Below are positions 1 to 8,096 of a DNA stretch of 27,008 bases, in pieces. Position 1 is the first letter of the stretch, and every line of letters begins with the position of its first letter. The translations under genes and the position numbers were made by a program. Source of the stretch: CAJQND01 sp051010055 (GTDB lineage Bacteria; Pseudomonadota; Alphaproteobacteria; Rhizobiales; CAJQND01). A model generated the notes under the pieces. The model was not told where the DNA came from. It did no database searches and saw nothing but the letters and a program-made list of their open reading frames with translations. The stretch is from contig JBPCVY010000192.1 in NCBI GenBank assembly GCA_051010055.1, positions 1 through 27,008 of the forward strand. The letters are read 5' to 3'.

Positions 1-1
1 G

Positions 2-526
2 GCAAAAGCCTACTACGAAAAACACCTTAACCGGTATGAGGTGCCACCGGAAATCACCTTCACCCATGTGTTTTTCTCAAACCGCAAGCATAGCAAGGAA
101 GGCGCCCTGGAGTTGGCAGGCAAGGCGGTGGAAGAGCTCAACGCCCAATCGGTTCCGTTTTCCAATGCAAGCAGGTTTGGGGAGCGGTTCCCCTATAATC
201 TGAATTATGTGGAGCGCACCCTCTCCTATGTGATGAGCCATTTCGGCAAGAAAGCCGCAACTGAAATCTTTGCGCTCGAACCAAGCGAGGCCATTTGGTA
301 TGGCCCGTTCGTCTCTGAGTTCGGAGCCCACGTGGTGATGGTGATAAAGCGCCAGGACGGACGGGTGCTTGAATTTGACGAGGTCCGCCCGCAGGTCATT
401 GATGCTTTAAAGCAAGAGCAGGTGCGCAAAAAAACCGAAAATGCGGTGAACGAGGTCGTAAAGGGTTATACCATTCAGGTAGCTCCCGACATTGCTGCCC
501 TGGGTAAAGAAAAGGCACAGCAATGA
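2..526 (+). CDS. Parvulin-type peptidyl-prolyl cis-trans isomerase, C-terminal part (5' end outside window)
   Basis: The reading frame is open to the left edge of the window, so this is the C-terminal part of a longer protein. The visible part runs through a tract with YYEKHLNRYEVPPEITFTHV and then F-F-S-N, typical of PpiC/parvulin-like periplasmic isomerases: a short helical lead-in, then the beta strand that opens the catalytic domain. A GTG at 41 could be read as a start but lies inside the conserved fold, so I reject it. The segment with WYGPFVSEFGAHVV and 'VLEFDEVRPQVIDAL' fits the end of the rotamase domain and its C-terminal helix. Members of this family assist folding of exported proteins. 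The stop codon overlaps the ATG of the HupE-like gene (ATGA), which implies translational coupling and suggests that the isomerase serves the exported products of the same cluster (inference). Confidence 0.85.
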   Translation, partial: AKAYYEKHLNRYEVPPEITFTHVFFSNRKHSKEGALELAGKAVEELNAQSVPFSNASRFGERFPYNLNYVERTLSYVMSHFGKKAATEIFALEPSEAIWYGPFVSEFGAHVVMVIKRQDGRVLEFDEVRPQVIDALKQEQVRKKTENAVNEVVKGYTIQVAPDIAALGKEKAQQ

Positions 527-1524
527 AGTGGGCTGGCACGCTGTTTGCCGCCGTGGTGCTGATGTTGGTTGCGCTTTTGCCGGCCAAAGCCCATGAGAGC
601 CGGCCTTTGCATGTTCAGATTTTTGAGCGTTCGCCGGATATTTTCTCCATGAAATGGCGCGTGCCCGCATCGGTTAAAGCCCATAACCGGCCCGTGGTTT
701 CATTTCCGGAATCCTGTCGGGAAGAAAGCGGTGGTGGTGCGCTAACGCGGCTGTTCAGGTGCGAGAGCGGACTTTCCGGCGAAGAAATCACCATTCGCTA
801 TCCCCTCTACAACCCTTCTGTCTCAACCATCATCCAGCTCAAGCGCCTTTCCGGTGAAACACAAACAGCGGTTTTGGGCCCTGACGAATTGAACTGGCGT
901 GTGCCAAAAAAAGAAACAGCCACCGAAGTGGCAAAAAGCTATTTCTTGCTTGGGGTGGAGCACATTCTGGGTGGCTATGACCACTTGCTGTTCGTTGCCT
1001 GCCTTGTGCTGATTGCCGGCACTTGGCGGCGTATTCTCATCACAGTGACCGGCTTCACCATTGCCCACTCCATAACCCTGGTGCTGGCGGCCCTTGGGTT
1101 GGTCCGAGTTCCTGTGCCTCCCGTCGAGGCGGCAATCGCCTTATCCATTGTGTTCCTGGCAACGGAAATTGCCCGGGAAGATCGCAGCACGCTCACTTGG
1201 CGATTTCCCGTTGCCGTATCGGCATCGTTTGGTCTTTTACACGGCTTTGGTTTTGCTTCTGCGCTGGATGAAATCGGCCTTCCCCAAACCGAACTGCTCA
1301 CAGCCCTGTTTTTCTTCAACGTGGGCGTTGAGGCAGGCCAGATATTGTTCGTGGCGATTTTGCTGGCCGGAGTGGCGCTGTTGCGCGCCGCCGGTTTGTT
1401 CGAAGTCTCAATGGAAAAGCCGGGCTTGGGAGTGCCGTTGTGGGTAGAACGCCCAGCTGCCTACGTCATTGGCGCATTGGCAGCCGTTTGGATGGTGGAG
1501 CGAATTGCCGGGTTTTGGGCATGA
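523..1524 (+). CDS. HupE/UreJ-like integral membrane protein
   Basis: This 333-residue protein starts on an ATG that overlaps the upstream stop by 4 nt. Residues 1-23 form a signal peptide with an AKA|HES cleavage site. A periplasmic, strand-rich domain follows (about 24-130, with Cys65 and Cys80), then a C-terminal block of about six hydrophobic segments (about 140-330). The first membrane segment carries H-I-L-G-G-Y-D-H-L-L-F (His147, Asp153, His154), the signature of the HupE/UreJ_2 family. Later segments have FTIAHSITLVLAALG and 'ASFGLLHGFGFASAL', with further conserved His residues. HupE/UreJ proteins of hydrogenase and urease clusters are linked to nickel uptake, but this subfamily with a large periplasmic domain is poorly characterised, and no hydrogenase or urease genes are in the window. 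A role in metal or heme-related supply to the adjacent cytochrome is conceivable but unsupported. Confidence 0.85.
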   Translation: MKWAGTLFAAVVLMLVALLPAKAHESRPLHVQIFERSPDIFSMKWRVPASVKAHNRPVVSFPESCREESGGGALTRLFRCESGLSGEEITIRYPLYNPSVSTIIQLKRLSGETQTAVLGPDELNWRVPKKETATEVAKSYFLLGVEHILGGYDHLLFVACLVLIAGTWRRILITVTGFTIAHSITLVLAALGLVRVPVPPVEAAIALSIVFLATEIAREDRSTLTWRFPVAVSASFGLLHGFGFASALDEIGLPQTELLTALFFFNVGVEAGQILFVAILLAGVALLRAAGLFEVSMEKPGLGVPLWVERPAAYVIGALAAVWMVERIAGFWA

Positions 1525-1594
1525 GGTGAGTATTTTTTTGAATCACCATTCCAAATAACGGAAAAAGTAAAACCAGATCATCATAAAGTCGTTA

Positions 1595-1626
1595 TTCACG
1601 AAACATAGTGTTTCGTTCTTCGTGAA
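1595..1626. repeat. Nested inverted repeat between HupE-like and sulfatase genes
   Basis: TTCACGAA at 1595-1602 is mirrored by TTCGTGAA at 1619-1626 (8 bp, perfect). Inside it CGAAAC (1599-1604) pairs with GTTTCG (1610-1615). The two stems share bases and cannot both form completely. No T-tract follows on either strand, so this does not look like an intrinsic terminator. It sits in the 164-nt gap before the sulfatase gene and could be an operator or an RNA structure in the leader. Function is inferred only from position. Confidence 0.4.
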
Positions 1627-1671
1627 AAAGCTGTTTACTTCGCGGCGAAACAAAAAAGACCAACAAAACTT

Positions 1672-1686
1672 GAGGGAAGGACCCTC
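1672..1686 (+). promoter_or_regulatory. Shine-Dalgarno inside a small hairpin before the sulfatase gene
   Basis: GAGGG (1672-1676) and CCCTC (1682-1686) form a 5-bp stem whose loop is AAGGA, the Shine-Dalgarno core, placed 7 nt before the ATG at 1689. The SD is therefore either presented in a loop or partly masked by the stem. This also supports 1689 as the sulfatase start. Confidence 0.4.
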
Positions 1687-1688
1687 GA

Positions 1689-3275
1689 ATGAAGACTTTC
1701 ACGTCGGTGAGAACTGTTGTCCCACAGTATCTTGGGATAGGACTTTCCTTTTTTGCGGTGATGATAATTGCCACCGCGATAATGGCGGCAAAAGCAGTTG
1801 CCCAAACAGACAAGCCCAACATTCTGGTCATCTGGGGCGATGATATCGGCCAGTCCAATATCAGCGCCTATACCAAGGGGTTGATGGGTTACCAGACACC
1901 CAATATCGATCGCGTGGCCAATGAAGGCATGATTTTTACAGACTATTACGGCGAGCAAAGCTGCACGGCCGGACGGTCTTCTTTCATCACCGGCCAGAGC
2001 GTGTTCAGAACCGGACTTTCCAAAGTCGGCCTTCCGGGCGCAAAAGAAGGCATGCAGGTTGGTGACCCGACCATTGCCGGCCTGTTGAAGCCGTTTGGTT
2101 ACGCCACCGGCCAGTTCGGCAAGAACCATCTTGGCGACCGTGATGAGATGCTGCCAACCAATCATGGTTTCGATGAATTTTTCGGAAACCTCTATCACCT
2201 CAACGCGGAAGAAGAGCCTGAAAACGAGGACTATCCAAAAGACCCCGAATTTCGCAAACGGTTCGGCCCTCGGGGCGTAATCAGTTCAGTTGCTGGCGGT
2301 AAAATCGAAGATACCGGCCCACTGACGAGGAAGCGGATGGAAACCGTTGACGATGAAACCCTCGAGCGTGCGCTGGACTTCATCGACAGGGCACACAAGG
2401 CGAAAACCCCGTTCTTTGTGTGGTGGAACGGCACGCGTATGCACTTCCGCACCCATGTGAAGGAAGAACTTCGTGGTATTTCCGGCCAGGATGAATATTC
2501 CGACGGCATGATTGAGCACGATATGCATGTGGGCAAGCTCCTCGACAAGCTCGACGAGCTTGGCATCGCTGACAACACCGTTGTTTTCTATTCAACGGAC
2601 AATGGCCCCCACATGAACACCTGGCCTGATGCGGCTATGACCCCGTTCCGCGGTGAGAAGAACACCAACTGGGAAGGTGGCTGGCGGGTTCCGGCAGCTG
2701 TGCGCTGGCCCGGCAAAATCAAAGCCGGTTCGGTTTCCACCGCGATCATGCATCATATGGATTGGCTGCCGACATTCCTGGCGGTTGCTGGCGAGCCCGA
2801 CATCAAGCAGAAGCTTTTGAAGGGCCACAAGGCAGGCGAGCGGGAATACAAGGTTCATCTTGATGGCTACAACTCCCTGGACTATTTGATGGGTAAGGAG
2901 AAGGACACCCCACGCAAGGAAATTTTCTACTTCACCGACGATGGCGATATGTCAGCATTACGCTATCAGGACTGGAAAATAATTTTCCTTGAGCAGAGGG
3001 TGGAAAGAACCTTCAAGATTTGGGCGAATCCGTTCACGCCGTTGCGCGTGCCATTGATCTTCAACTTGCGCCGCGATCCTTACGAGCGTGGTCAAAAAAC
3101 ATCCAACACCTACTATGACTGGTTGATTGACCGGGCCTATTTGCTGGTGCCGGCGCAAACTTTCGTTGGCAAGTTTCTCTCAACTTTCAAGGAGTACCCG
3201 CCACGCCAAAAAGCGGCCAGTTTTAGCCTCGATAAAGTGATGGAAACTCTGGAGAAAAATGTCGGCTCGCAATAG
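1689..3275 (+). CDS. Sulfatase (arylsulfatase, Cys-type, exported)
   Basis: The 528-residue product has a hydrophobic N-terminal export signal (about residues 14-39, ending near AVAQ|T). It then shows the alkaline-phosphatase-superfamily sulfatase core: PNILVIWGDDIG with metal-binding Asp51/Asp52, and C92-T-A-G-R96 followed by SSFITGQ. C-x-A-x-R is the sulfatase signature in which Cys is converted to formylglycine; the modifying enzyme is not in this window. Further family features are GYATGQFGKNHLGD, 'VFYSTDNGPH' with a metal-ligand D-N pair, and 'TPFRGEKNTNWEGGWRVPA'. The enzyme should hydrolyse sulfate esters in the periplasm; the substrate is unknown. The coding region overlaps the start of the downstream cytochrome gene by 17 nt, so the two are probably co-translated. 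The pairing with a multiheme cytochrome is unusual for a catabolic sulfatase. The family is secure; the substrate is not. Confidence 0.93.
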   Translation: MKTFTSVRTVVPQYLGIGLSFFAVMIIATAIMAAKAVAQTDKPNILVIWGDDIGQSNISAYTKGLMGYQTPNIDRVANEGMIFTDYYGEQSCTAGRSSFITGQSVFRTGLSKVGLPGAKEGMQVGDPTIAGLLKPFGYATGQFGKNHLGDRDEMLPTNHGFDEFFGNLYHLNAEEEPENEDYPKDPEFRKRFGPRGVISSVAGGKIEDTGPLTRKRMETVDDETLERALDFIDRAHKAKTPFFVWWNGTRMHFRTHVKEELRGISGQDEYSDGMIEHDMHVGKLLDKLDELGIADNTVVFYSTDNGPHMNTWPDAAMTPFRGEKNTNWEGGWRVPAAVRWPGKIKAGSVSTAIMHHMDWLPTFLAVAGEPDIKQKLLKGHKAGEREYKVHLDGYNSLDYLMGKEKDTPRKEIFYFTDDGDMSALRYQDWKIIFLEQRVERTFKIWANPFTPLRVPLIFNLRRDPYERGQKTSNTYYDWLIDRAYLLVPAQTFVGKFLSTFKEYPPRQKAASFSLDKVMETLEKNVGSQ

Positions 3276-5610
3276 GCCGCATAGCAAGAAACAGGGCCCG
3301 TCACGCAAAGATGCGCAGGCGGGCCCGATTGCCATCTGGTTGCTGCCTATAGCCGCCGGGTTGACGGTACTAATGTTTGGCCTCGTTGCCACCGCTGACG
3401 AGCATCCAAAGACATTACCTCCTGAAAAAGTCGAGTATGTTACCGCTGCGGTTTGCGCCGGGTGTCATGAGAAGCAGGCGCAAAGCTGGTACAATTCCCA
3501 CCACGGCTGGGCTCTTCGGCGGCCTTTCGAAGAAAATGTGCTCGGCGATTTTGATTATGCTACTTTCGAGCATAAAGGTATCCGCACCCGCTTTTTCCGC
3601 CGGGATGATAAGCATTTCGTTGAAACAGCAGGTGCCGACGGAAAGCTGCAGGAATTTGAGGTCAAATTCACCATAGGCGTTGCTCCTTTGCAGCAATACT
3701 TGCTGGCAACAGGCGATGGCCGCCTGCAGGTGCTCGATATTGCCTGGGATACAGACGCCAAGCGCTGGTTTCATGTGTTCCCTGAACATAACGCTGTGCA
3801 GGGCGATGGCCTTCACTGGACCGGGCCATATAAAAACTGGCAGTCGCGCTGTGCGGAGTGCCATCAGACAGGGTTTGCAAAAGGATACAACCCGCAAACG
3901 CGAAGCTATGCCACATCCTGGGCAGATGATACGGTTGCTTGTGAGGCCTGCCATGGGCCGGGCTCAGCCCATGTAAAATGGGCAAAGGAAAGTGAAAGCT
4001 ACAACCCGGCTGAGCACCCGGGTCTCAATGAATTCGGCCTTTCCGTTTCATTTTCCGGTGATAAGAAGGCGGTTGAGATGAATGTCTGCGCGCAGTGCCA
4101 TTCCCGGCGCGAGCCGTTCGGCACTGACAGCCCGCCGCCTGGTTCTCCATTTGATGACCATTACAATCTTGCCCTGCTGCGCGATGGCCTCTACCACGCT
4201 GACGGTCAGGTGAACGATGAAGTATATGTGCATGGTTCGTTTTTGCAGTCGAAGATGCATGCCAAAGGTGTCACCTGCACGGATTGCCATGATGCTCATT
4301 CTCTCGAGCTCATTGCCGAGGGAAATTGGGTCTGCACGAGCTGTCACAGCGAGGCCGGTAACGCTAAATTTTCGACACTTCGCAAGAAAGATTACGACAC
4401 GCCTGACCATCACCATCACCGCCATGGCGGGGTAGCTGCGCAGTGTGTGAGCTGCCACATGCCAGAAAAGAATTTTATGGTCGTCGATGGCCGGCGCGAT
4501 CATTCTTTCCGGGTGCCGCGCCCGGACTTGACCCGGAAAGTCGGCGTGCCGAATGCCTGCAATTCCTGCCATGAAGACCAGACTGCCGCCTGGGCGGACG
4601 AAACAATACGCAAGTGGTATCCAGATTCGCGTTCAGGACAGACGCATTTTGCACTGCCGTTCGCAGCGGCCAGAAGTGGCATAGTGAGTCAGGCAACTGC
4701 ACAACAACTCCTTAAGATTGCTGAAGACAGGACGGCTGCGCCAATCGTCAGGGCAAGTGCATTGGAATTGTTGCGTAACGATACCAATCCTGCGGTGGTT
4801 TCAAGCGCTGCTGGGCTTGTTCAAGATGAACACCCGCTGGTGCGTGCAGCTGCGGCGAAACTGTTCCGAAGAACCGCGCCGAGTTCGCGCCTGCGGCTGC
4901 TGACGCCGCTGTTAAGTGACAAATCTAAAATGGTTCGCATTGCTGCCGCACGTGAATTGGTCGGCGTGCCGGCGAGAGGGGCATCAGAAAAAGTAGCAGC
5001 GCAAATGAAAGCCGCAAACCAAGATTTTCAATCGTCACTGCTTGCCCGTGCGGACTTTCCCGAAACGCAAATGGCAATTGCCGGGCTTGCCCTTACCATG
5101 CGCAACACCAAGGCGGCAAAAAGCGCTCTTTCAGAAGCACTTGCGATGGATCCCCAGCTTGGTGAGGCATGGCGGCTGAAGGCCCGCATTGAAATGGCGG
5201 AAGGAAATCCTGCCGCTGCAAGAAACACGCTTGAAGCGGCCCTGCAGAAGATGCCGGGCTCACCCGCACTCACATTTTCCATGGCCCGCGCACTTGTGCA
5301 GCAGGGCAGGGATGAAGAAGCATTGCCCTATTTCGCCCAGTCAGCTGAGCTGGTGGCGGCCAATGAAACGATTTTTATTGAATGGGCTGCAGCGCTTACC
5401 CGGCTTGGGCGGCATGCTGAGGCTATGAGGCGGATAACGGCTGCACAGACCTTGGCGCCTGAGAACCCGGCGATACTTGGGTTGCTCGCCACCATTCAGC
5501 TGCGGCTCGGTGAGCTGAAGAATGCGCGCGAGACCGTGCGAAAGCTCACCGAACAGTTTCCAGGATACCAGCTTACGCCGGAGTTGAACGGTTTGAAAAA
5601 TCTACCTTGA
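3259..5610 (+). CDS. Octaheme c-type cytochrome with HEAT-like and TPR regions
   Basis: This 783-residue protein starts at an ATG inside the end of the sulfatase gene, with GGAG at 3251. A membrane anchor or uncleaved signal spans about residues 24-43. Eight C-x-x-C-H heme sites follow, beginning at Cys66, 198, 228, 277, 340, 359, 396 and 434. A His-rich patch (His384-387, His389) precedes the seventh site. The heme region resembles the cytochrome c-554/c-552-4 superfamily. After the last heme come HEAT-like helical repeats (about 485-570, e.g. HPLVRAAAAKLFRR) and TPR-like repeats (about 600-770, e.g. 'GEAWRLKARIEMAEGNPAAA'). A protein of this design could carry electrons in the periplasm while its helical repeats bind a partner. 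The partner, redox couple and relation to the adjacent sulfatase are unknown. Heme attachment would need c-type cytochrome maturation genes encoded elsewhere. Confidence 0.92.
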   Translation: MSARNRPHSKKQGPSRKDAQAGPIAIWLLPIAAGLTVLMFGLVATADEHPKTLPPEKVEYVTAAVCAGCHEKQAQSWYNSHHGWALRRPFEENVLGDFDYATFEHKGIRTRFFRRDDKHFVETAGADGKLQEFEVKFTIGVAPLQQYLLATGDGRLQVLDIAWDTDAKRWFHVFPEHNAVQGDGLHWTGPYKNWQSRCAECHQTGFAKGYNPQTRSYATSWADDTVACEACHGPGSAHVKWAKESESYNPAEHPGLNEFGLSVSFSGDKKAVEMNVCAQCHSRREPFGTDSPPPGSPFDDHYNLALLRDGLYHADGQVNDEVYVHGSFLQSKMHAKGVTCTDCHDAHSLELIAEGNWVCTSCHSEAGNAKFSTLRKKDYDTPDHHHHRHGGVAAQCVSCHMPEKNFMVVDGRRDHSFRVPRPDLTRKVGVPNACNSCHEDQTAAWADETIRKWYPDSRSGQTHFALPFAAARSGIVSQATAQQLLKIAEDRTAAPIVRASALELLRNDTNPAVVSSAAGLVQDEHPLVRAAAAKLFRRTAPSSRLRLLTPLLSDKSKMVRIAAARELVGVPARGASEKVAAQMKAANQDFQSSLLARADFPETQMAIAGLALTMRNTKAAKSALSEALAMDPQLGEAWRLKARIEMAEGNPAAARNTLEAALQKMPGSPALTFSMARALVQQGRDEEALPYFAQSAELVAANETIFIEWAAALTRLGRHAEAMRRITAAQTLAPENPAILGLLATIQLRLGELKNARETVRKLTEQFPGYQLTPELNGLKNLP

Positions 5611-5654
5611 TATTGAGTCTTGTATGCTCGATAGCGTAGGAATTAGGTAGGAAG

Positions 5655-5698
5655 AAATCCGCTGCCGAGTCTAAGAGCCCGGCTCACTTCGTGGATTT
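5655..5698 (+). other. Possible stem-loop in the cytochrome-galE gap
   Basis: AAATCCGC (5655-5662) can pair with GTGGATTT (5691-5698), 8 bp including one G-U, with an inner GAGC/GCTC stem (5675-5685). A T-run lies further on at 5707-5712 but is separated from the stem by 8 nt, which is not the normal layout of an intrinsic terminator. It may end the upstream transcript or be part of the galE leader. Confidence 0.25.
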
Positions 5699-5738
5699 GC
5701 AAGAGTGTTTTTTAAGGCACTGGAACGGTGATTTCAGC

Positions 5739-6731
5739 ATGAGCGTATTGGTTACCGGCGGAGCTGGTTACATTGGCAGTCATATGGTTCACGGGCTCTG
5801 CGATGTGAAGCGCGACGTAGTTGTGATCGACAATCTTAGTACCGGCTATAAATTCCTGGTGCCTGACAATGTGCCGCTGAGGGTGGGCGATATTGGCGAT
5901 GGCGCTCTCGTCAAACAAATTATTGCAGAATACAATGTGCATTCCGTGGTGCATTTTGCCGGTTCAATCATCGTGCCGGAATCGGTGACCAATCCGCTCT
6001 ACTACTACGAAAACAACACAGTGAAATCGCGTGCCCTCATCGCTGCATGTGTTGGGGCAGGCATTAGAAACTTTCTGTTCTCATCCACAGCGGCGGTTTA
6101 CGGAATTCCTGAATCGAGCCCGGTGAACGAGGTTGCGCCCCTGGCGCCAATTTCTCCTTATGGTTCATCAAAACTGATGACCGAATGGATGTTGCGCGAT
6201 ACCGCTGTGGCCCATGATTTCAACTATGTGGCTTTGCGCTACTTCAATGTTGCGGGGGCTGATGTGCTAGGACGGTCCGGCCAAGCAAGCCCGGATTCAA
6301 CCCACCTCATAAAGATTGCCAGCCAGGCGGCATTGGGTGAGCGTGACGGTATGCAAGTTTTCGGAAAAGACTACGATACGCCCGACGGCACATGCATTCG
6401 TGATTATATCCATGTGACCGATTTGATTGCCGCCCATATTGATGCGCTGAACTATTTGCAAGATGGCGGCAAAAGCGATGTTTTCAATTGCGGCTATGGG
6501 CGCGGGTTTTCAGTTTTGGAAGTGATTTCGGCTGTTGAGCGGGCTTCAGGGAAAGCCATAAACGTGACCGATGCGCCGCGCCGAGCCGGCGATCCGCCGG
6601 AATTGGTGGCAAATGCTGAAAAAATCCACAAAACTCTGGGCTGGATGCCGCGTCATGAAAATCTCAATGAAATTGTTGCATCGGCGCTGTCTTGGGAAGA
6701 AAAACTCACAAAATTGTCCACTGTCACTTAA
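5739..6731 (+). CDS. galE: UDP-glucose 4-epimerase
   Basis: I place the start at the ATG at 5739 (MSVLVTGGAGYIGSHM), which gives 330 residues, the normal GalE length. The upstream GTG at 5691 would add 16 residues ahead of the Rossmann fold and is not credible. The extended short-chain dehydrogenase features are present: NAD-binding G-G-A-G-Y-I-G (7-13), Asp31 of VVVIDNLSTG, S-S-T (115-117), and catalytic Tyr141/Lys145 in SPYGSSK. Also present are 'LRYFNVAGAD' and 'DGTCIRDYIHVTDL', typical of GalE. The enzyme interconverts UDP-glucose and UDP-galactose in the cytoplasm and feeds exopolysaccharide or LPS synthesis. The next genes downstream also concern the cell envelope, but an 89-nt gap separates it from the transglycosylase, so co-transcription is not certain. 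Confidence 0.95.
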   Translation: MSVLVTGGAGYIGSHMVHGLCDVKRDVVVIDNLSTGYKFLVPDNVPLRVGDIGDGALVKQIIAEYNVHSVVHFAGSIIVPESVTNPLYYYENNTVKSRALIAACVGAGIRNFLFSSTAAVYGIPESSPVNEVAPLAPISPYGSSKLMTEWMLRDTAVAHDFNYVALRYFNVAGADVLGRSGQASPDSTHLIKIASQAALGERDGMQVFGKDYDTPDGTCIRDYIHVTDLIAAHIDALNYLQDGGKSDVFNCGYGRGFSVLEVISAVERASGKAINVTDAPRRAGDPPELVANAEKIHKTLGWMPRHENLNEIVASALSWEEKLTKLSTVT

Positions 6732-6820
6732 GTGTTGGCCATAATTTCTTCTACATCGCAAAATAGCACTTGGGTTCGGCTGATTCGCCACTGACGGCGG
6801 ATAATTTAAGAGGGCTGACG

Positions 6821-8065
6821 ATGATGCGAGCAACTATTCCAAGCAGCTGGGCATTTTCCGCGCTTTTGATGATTGCGGCGGCGTTCTTTGCCGGCGGGGT
6901 TATGGTGCATCCCCATGCCGCCGGAACAGAGGCGCGCGCAGATGGATTTGACAAGTTTGTCGCCTCAATGCGGGTCCGGGCCCGCAAGAATGGCATTAAG
7001 CGTTCCGTGTTCGACCGCGCATTCAAGGGCGTACGGCCCGACCCTCAGGTGTTGAAGTTTGCGCGCTATCAGCCCGAGTTTGTAAGCCCCGTCTGGGCCT
7101 ATATCGACAAGCGGGTGAACGATACCCGTATTGCCAATGGCCGCGCCAAGCAACAGCGCCATGCCTCTTTGCTGCGCAAGCTTGAAAAGCGCTATGGCAT
7201 TCCGCAGCGCTATCTCTTGTCCATCTGGGGCATTGAGAGCCGTTACGGCGAGTTCAAGGGCGATATGAGCGTAATCCGCTCCCTGGCCACATTGGGTTAT
7301 CGCGGCAGGCGCGCCAAGTTCGGGCGCTCGCAATTGATGGCCGCGCTCAAGATTTTGCAGCGGGGCGATATTCCCCTGTCGCAATTTACAGGTTCTTGGG
7401 CAGGCGCCATGGGCCATACCCAGTTTATCCCCACCACCTACAACAGCTATGCAGTGGACTGGACCGGGGATGGCACCCGTGACATCTGGAACTCTGTTTC
7501 CGATGCTCTTGCGTCAACCGGCAACTACCTGCGTGCTTCTGGCTGGCGGCGTGGCCAGGCATGGGGCATTGAGGTAAAGGCGCCCAAGCGCCTTAAGGTC
7601 AATCGCAAAAAGCTTGGCAAGTCACGCAGCGTTGCAAGCTGGGTGAAACTGGGTGTGAAACCTGCCCGCGGCGGCAAGTTTGGTGTCTGGAAGCGGCGCG
7701 CGTGGCTCTATTCGCCATCAGGTAAAAACGGCCCGGCTTTTCTCGTTTATCAAAACTTCCGTGTCATCATGAAATACAACAATTCAACCTCCTACGCTCT
7801 GGCCGTGGCGCTCTTGGGAGACAGAATTGCAGGAAAACCGGACGTTATCGGCAAATGGCCACGCTCTGGCACGCCACTCAACCAAACAGGCCGCATCGCC
7901 ATTCAACAACAGCTCAAACGCCTTGGATATTACAAGGGCAAGGTCGATGGGCGTGTTGGCAGCGCGACGGAAAAGGCGGTGCGCGCCTATCAGAAGAAGA
8001 TCGGCGTTAAACCGGATGGATATCCATCTGTCGAATTGTTGAACAGAATGCGCAAAGGTGCCTGA
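6821..8065 (+). CDS. Lytic murein transglycosylase, MltB-like (SLT_2) with C-terminal peptidoglycan-binding domain
   Basis: I choose the ATG at 6821, preceded by AGAGGG; an in-frame TTG at 6770 has no such support. The 414-residue product has a signal peptide or anchor (about 11-34). The SLT_2/MltB-like lytic transglycosylase domain (about 42-340) has the presumed catalytic Glu139 in SIWGIESRYGEFKG. It also has 'GAMGHTQFIPTTYNSYAVDW' followed by T-G-D-G-T-R-D-I-W-N, the family hallmark. Residues about 350-410 form a PG_binding_1 domain (QQLKRLGYYKGKVDGRVG, then 'RAYQKKIGVKPDG'). The enzyme cleaves the MurNAc-GlcNAc bond with anhydro-MurNAc formation in the periplasm. The short distance to the DUF459 gene downstream (31 nt) suggests joint transcription and a shared role in wall remodelling. 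Confidence 0.94.
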   Translation: MMRATIPSSWAFSALLMIAAAFFAGGVMVHPHAAGTEARADGFDKFVASMRVRARKNGIKRSVFDRAFKGVRPDPQVLKFARYQPEFVSPVWAYIDKRVNDTRIANGRAKQQRHASLLRKLEKRYGIPQRYLLSIWGIESRYGEFKGDMSVIRSLATLGYRGRRAKFGRSQLMAALKILQRGDIPLSQFTGSWAGAMGHTQFIPTTYNSYAVDWTGDGTRDIWNSVSDALASTGNYLRASGWRRGQAWGIEVKAPKRLKVNRKKLGKSRSVASWVKLGVKPARGGKFGVWKRRAWLYSPSGKNGPAFLVYQNFRVIMKYNNSTSYALAVALLGDRIAGKPDVIGKWPRSGTPLNQTGRIAIQQQLKRLGYYKGKVDGRVGSATEKAVRAYQKKIGVKPDGYPSVELLNRMRKGA

Positions 8066-8096
8066 TTCCAGACGCATTTCCTGTTAGACTGCAGCT

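Noticed and set aside
41..43. GTG as the start of the first gene.
   Set aside because: Upstream codons remain open to the window edge and encode residues that belong to the isomerase family, so the gene begins outside the window.
1635..2198. A 187-codon minus-strand frame within the sulfatase gene.
   Set aside because: It is opposite the signal peptide and catalytic motif of a clear sulfatase and shows no family features.
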